NCBI GenBank assembly: GCA_000433475.1
Contig: HF993102.1
Span: 1-64,000 of the forward strand
Direction of reading: 5' to 3'
DNA from: Mycoplasma sp. CAG:956
Lineage (GTDB): Bacteria > Bacillota_I > Bacilli_A > RF39 > UBA660
DNA length: 64,000 nucleotides
A program made the translations under genes and the position numbers. The notes below the pieces were generated by a model. That model was not told where the DNA came from, ran no database searches, and worked only from the letters and a program-made list of their open reading frames with translations. Of this stretch, positions 61,823 to 64,000 are shown one piece after another; the stretch's first letter is position 1; every line of letters starts with the position of its first letter.

Positions 61823-61826
61823 ATTT

Positions 61827-64000
61827 TTATTGTTCCTTATTAATTAATGATGCCTTGGCAGCAGCTAGTTTAGCAACGGGTATACGATATGCCGATGCAG
61901 AAATATAAGAAAGGCCAATTTTATCAAAGAAGATAATTGATGATTCATCGGCAGCATGCTCACCACATACACCTAAAGAAATATTTGGCTTAATACTTTT
62001 AGACATTTTTGTAGCAATTTTAACTAAAGTTCCTACTCCGTTTGTATCAAGACTCATAAAAGGGTCTTTTTCTAAAATATTTTTAGCATAATAATCTTTT
62101 AAGAATTTGGCAGCATCATCTCTAGAAAAGCCGAATGTTAATTGAGTTAAATCATTTGTACCAAAAGAGAAGAAATCGCAAACATCTGCTAATTCATCAG
62201 CTAAAATGGCTGCTCTTGGTACTTCGATCATAGCACCAATTTGATAATTAATTTGCATGCCTTTTTTCTCTAAAACACGTTTAATTTCTTTTTCAACAAT
62301 ATCTTTTATATAAATAAATTCTTTTTTATCCATAATAAGTGGTAACATAATTTCAACGATTGGATCAATACCTTCTTTTTTGACGTTGCAAGCAGCACTG
62401 ATAACAGCATTAGTTTGCATAACAGCAATTTCTGGATAAGTTATATCAAGTCTTGAACCACGATGTCCCATCATTGGATTAAATTCTTTTAAACTATCTA
62501 TTTTTAATTTTAAGGCTTCTGGTGTAGTATTTAAAGCTTTAGCTAATTCTTCTATTTCATAATCTTCTTTTGGTAAAAATTCATGTAATGGTGGATCTAA
62601 ATAGCGAATAACAACTGGTAAACCAGAATTTAGGCGATATAGTTCTTCAAAGTCTTTTTCTTGATATGGTAATAATGATACTAGTGCCTGTAAACGTGTC
62701 TTTTTATCATTTGCAAGTATCATCTGTCTAAATTTAAATATTCTAGTTTTTTCAAAGAACATGTGTTCAGTACGAACAAGTCCGATGCCCTCAGCTCCAA
62801 ATGATTTAGCTATTTCCATATCCTTTTTAGTATCAGCATTAGCGCGAACGCCTAGATTTTTAATATCATTGCACATATTTAAAAGTTCATTAATAGATGT
62901 ATTACTGCTAATGTTTTCTAATTCAATTTCACCCTTATAAACATTACCTGTTGTACCATCAATCGAAATAATATCACCTTCGTGTAACACTTCCCTTTTA
63001 TTAGTAATTAATGTATTATTTGCAATATCCATATTACTGCAACCACTAACGCAACAAATACCCATACCACGAGCTACAACAGCAGCATGAGAAGTCATAC
63101 CACCGCGGATAGTTAAAATGCCCTCGGCATAATGCATTCCCTCAATATCTTCAGGACTTGTTTCATGACGTACTAAGACAGTTTTAATGCCTTCCTTAGA
63201 TTTTTTTATAGCATCTTGAGCTTCAAAAACAATCTGACCACAAGCAGCTCCAGGACTGGCTGCAAGTCCTTGACCTATTATTGTAGCTGTCTTTAAGCTG
63301 TCAGCATTAAATACTTTATGTAGAGCTTGAGTAATATCATCGATGCTTACTCTTCTAATAGCTTCTTCTTTACTGATTTTTCCTTCACGAACTAAAGAGG
63401 TTGCAATATTAACTGATGCTAAACCAGTTCTTTTGCCAGTACGAGTTTGTAACATATAAAGTTTACCATCTTCGATAGTAAATTCCATATCTTGCATATC
63501 CTTATAGTAGTCTTCTAACTTTTTAGCAACAGATATAAACTCTTCATAAACAAGGGGCATAATATTTTTTAAAGTTTCAATACTTTGTGGAGTTCTAATT
63601 CCAGCAACAACATCTTCTCCTTGAGCATTAATTAAATATTCTCCGAATATTTTAGCCTCACCATTAATAGGACTTCTTGTAAAGGCAACTCCTGTACCAG
63701 AATTATTATTTTTATTACCATAAACCATTTCTTGAATATTAACAGCTGTTCCCCAATCATCAGGAATATTATTAATCTTGCGATAATATATAGCTCTACT
63801 ATTATTCCATGATTTAAACACAGCTCCAATTGCCATAATTAATTGACGAGTTGTATCCATAGGGAATTCTTCGTTAGTTAATTCTTGATACATCTCTTTA
63901 TATTTTAAAGTTATTTTATACCAATCATCACCAGTTAATTCAACATCGTTTTCATAGTTATGTTCTTTTTTATAAGTTGTTAAATATTCTTCAAATATAC
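61827..64000 (-). CDS. ppdK: Pyruvate, phosphate dikinase (5' end beyond window)
   Basis: Interconverts pyruvate, ATP and phosphate with PEP, AMP and pyrophosphate. Visible parts: end of the ATP-grasp domain (MEFTIEDGKLYMLQTRTGKR), the phosphohistidine domain with GGMTSHAAVVARGMG (catalytic His), and the PEP-binding barrel with GLVRTEHMFF, MMGHRGSRL, GAMIEVPRAA, FFSFGTNDLTQ and LGVCGEHAAD with the catalytic Cys. The frame stays open to base 64000, so ATG at 63893 is internal. About 720 of the usual 880 residues are here. Confidence 0.95.
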   Translation of the reverse strand, partial: IFEEYLTTYKKEHNYENDVELTGDDWYKITLKYKEMYQELTNEEFPMDTTRQLIMAIGAVFKSWNNSRAIYYRKINNIPDDWGTAVNIQEMVYGNKNNNSGTGVAFTRSPINGEAKIFGEYLINAQGEDVVAGIRTPQSIETLKNIMPLVYEEFISVAKKLEDYYKDMQDMEFTIEDGKLYMLQTRTGKRTGLASVNIATSLVREGKISKEEAIRRVSIDDITQALHKVFNADSLKTATIIGQGLAASPGAACGQIVFEAQDAIKKSKEGIKTVLVRHETSPEDIEGMHYAEGILTIRGGMTSHAAVVARGMGICCVSGCSNMDIANNTLITNKREVLHEGDIISIDGTTGNVYKGEIELENISSNTSINELLNMCNDIKNLGVRANADTKKDMEIAKSFGAEGIGLVRTEHMFFEKTRIFKFRQMILANDKKTRLQALVSLLPYQEKDFEELYRLNSGLPVVIRYLDPPLHEFLPKEDYEIEELAKALNTTPEALKLKIDSLKEFNPMMGHRGSRLDITYPEIAVMQTNAVISAACNVKKEGIDPIVEIMLPLIMDKKEFIYIKDIVEKEIKRVLEKKGMQINYQIGAMIEVPRAAILADELADVCDFFSFGTNDLTQLTFGFSRDDAAKFLKDYYAKNILEKDPFMSLDTNGVGTLVKIATKMSKSIKPNISLGVCGEHAADESSIIFFDKIGLSYISASAYRIPVAKLAAAKASLINKEQ

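Noticed and set aside
1..64000. Mollicute-type genetic code (TGA as Trp)
   Set aside because: TGA is a real stop at several ATGA overlaps, and Trp codons inspected are TGG.

Overview
The window is very A+T-rich DNA from a low-GC Gram-positive bacterium (Bacillota). The gene set is reduced and compact, and several proteins are short or divergent. It looks like one of the small-genome, gut-type Bacilli/Erysipelotrichia-like lineages related to Mollicutes (RF39-like is my best guess, by inference). It is not a true Mollicute: TGA is used as a stop (ATGA overlaps at murT/gatD, lspA/rluD and spoIIP/29171), peptidoglycan genes are present, and sporulation genes (sigG, spoIIP, ylmC/ymxH-like) are retained. 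Most genes lie on the minus strand, so that is probably the leading strand here. Many genes have the Shine-Dalgarno AGGTGAT, whose internal GTG can be mistaken for the start; I moved several starts downstream for this or similar reasons.

Layout: 1-9.3 kb holds uppS-cdsA-rseP, dnaB-dnaI (primosome), a membrane thioredoxin-like protein, an Lgt-like protein and phosphoketolase. 9.4-16.4 kb is an accessory block: two paralogous 358-aa proteins built from RNA-polymerase-alpha-CTD-like modules, a 191-aa orphan, and two C-terminally tail-anchored proteins (HD domain plus a possible ADP-ribosyltransferase-like domain; and a double HExxH protein) whose tails are encoded by a nearly identical 216-bp repeat. 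16.5-26.2 kb holds smc-rnc, yidD, a ZnuA-like lipoprotein lacking expected metal ligands, an ABC exporter, tRNA-Ser(GCT), and murT-gatD in which GatD appears to have lost its catalytic Cys and His.

26.2-38.8 kb is mainly cell-envelope and orphan genes: a Tat-type LysM/GH25 lipoprotein, two small paralogues, spoIIP, a membrane-anchored HNH protein, a 371-aa orphan, rpsT, a transglutaminase-like protein, and two proteins made almost entirely of helicase-associated (HA) repeats without a helicase. 38.9-51.9 kb holds T-box-controlled ileS, a divergent sigma-like protein, a phosphohexomutase, priA, an AI-2E-family permease, an unlisted 43-aa membrane microprotein, recD2 and an HTH-phosphoesterase fusion. 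52-64 kb holds a J-domain protein, a rhomboid protease, rluD-lspA-ylmC, sigG, a paralogous pair of membrane coiled-coil proteins, an Xre regulator with a palindrome inside its promoter, smr-pfkB and the 3' part of ppdK, which runs off the right edge.

Many transcription units are bounded by clear sigma-A-type promoters (TTGACA/T, mostly 17-bp spacer) and intrinsic terminators, which are listed. Several accessory genes share a G-run ribosome binding site. No insertion sequence, CRISPR array or rRNA was seen. The strongest candidates for something new are the tail-anchored pair with its shared repeat, the alpha-CTD-like pair beside it, the HA-repeat arrays, and the catalytically degenerate GatD.
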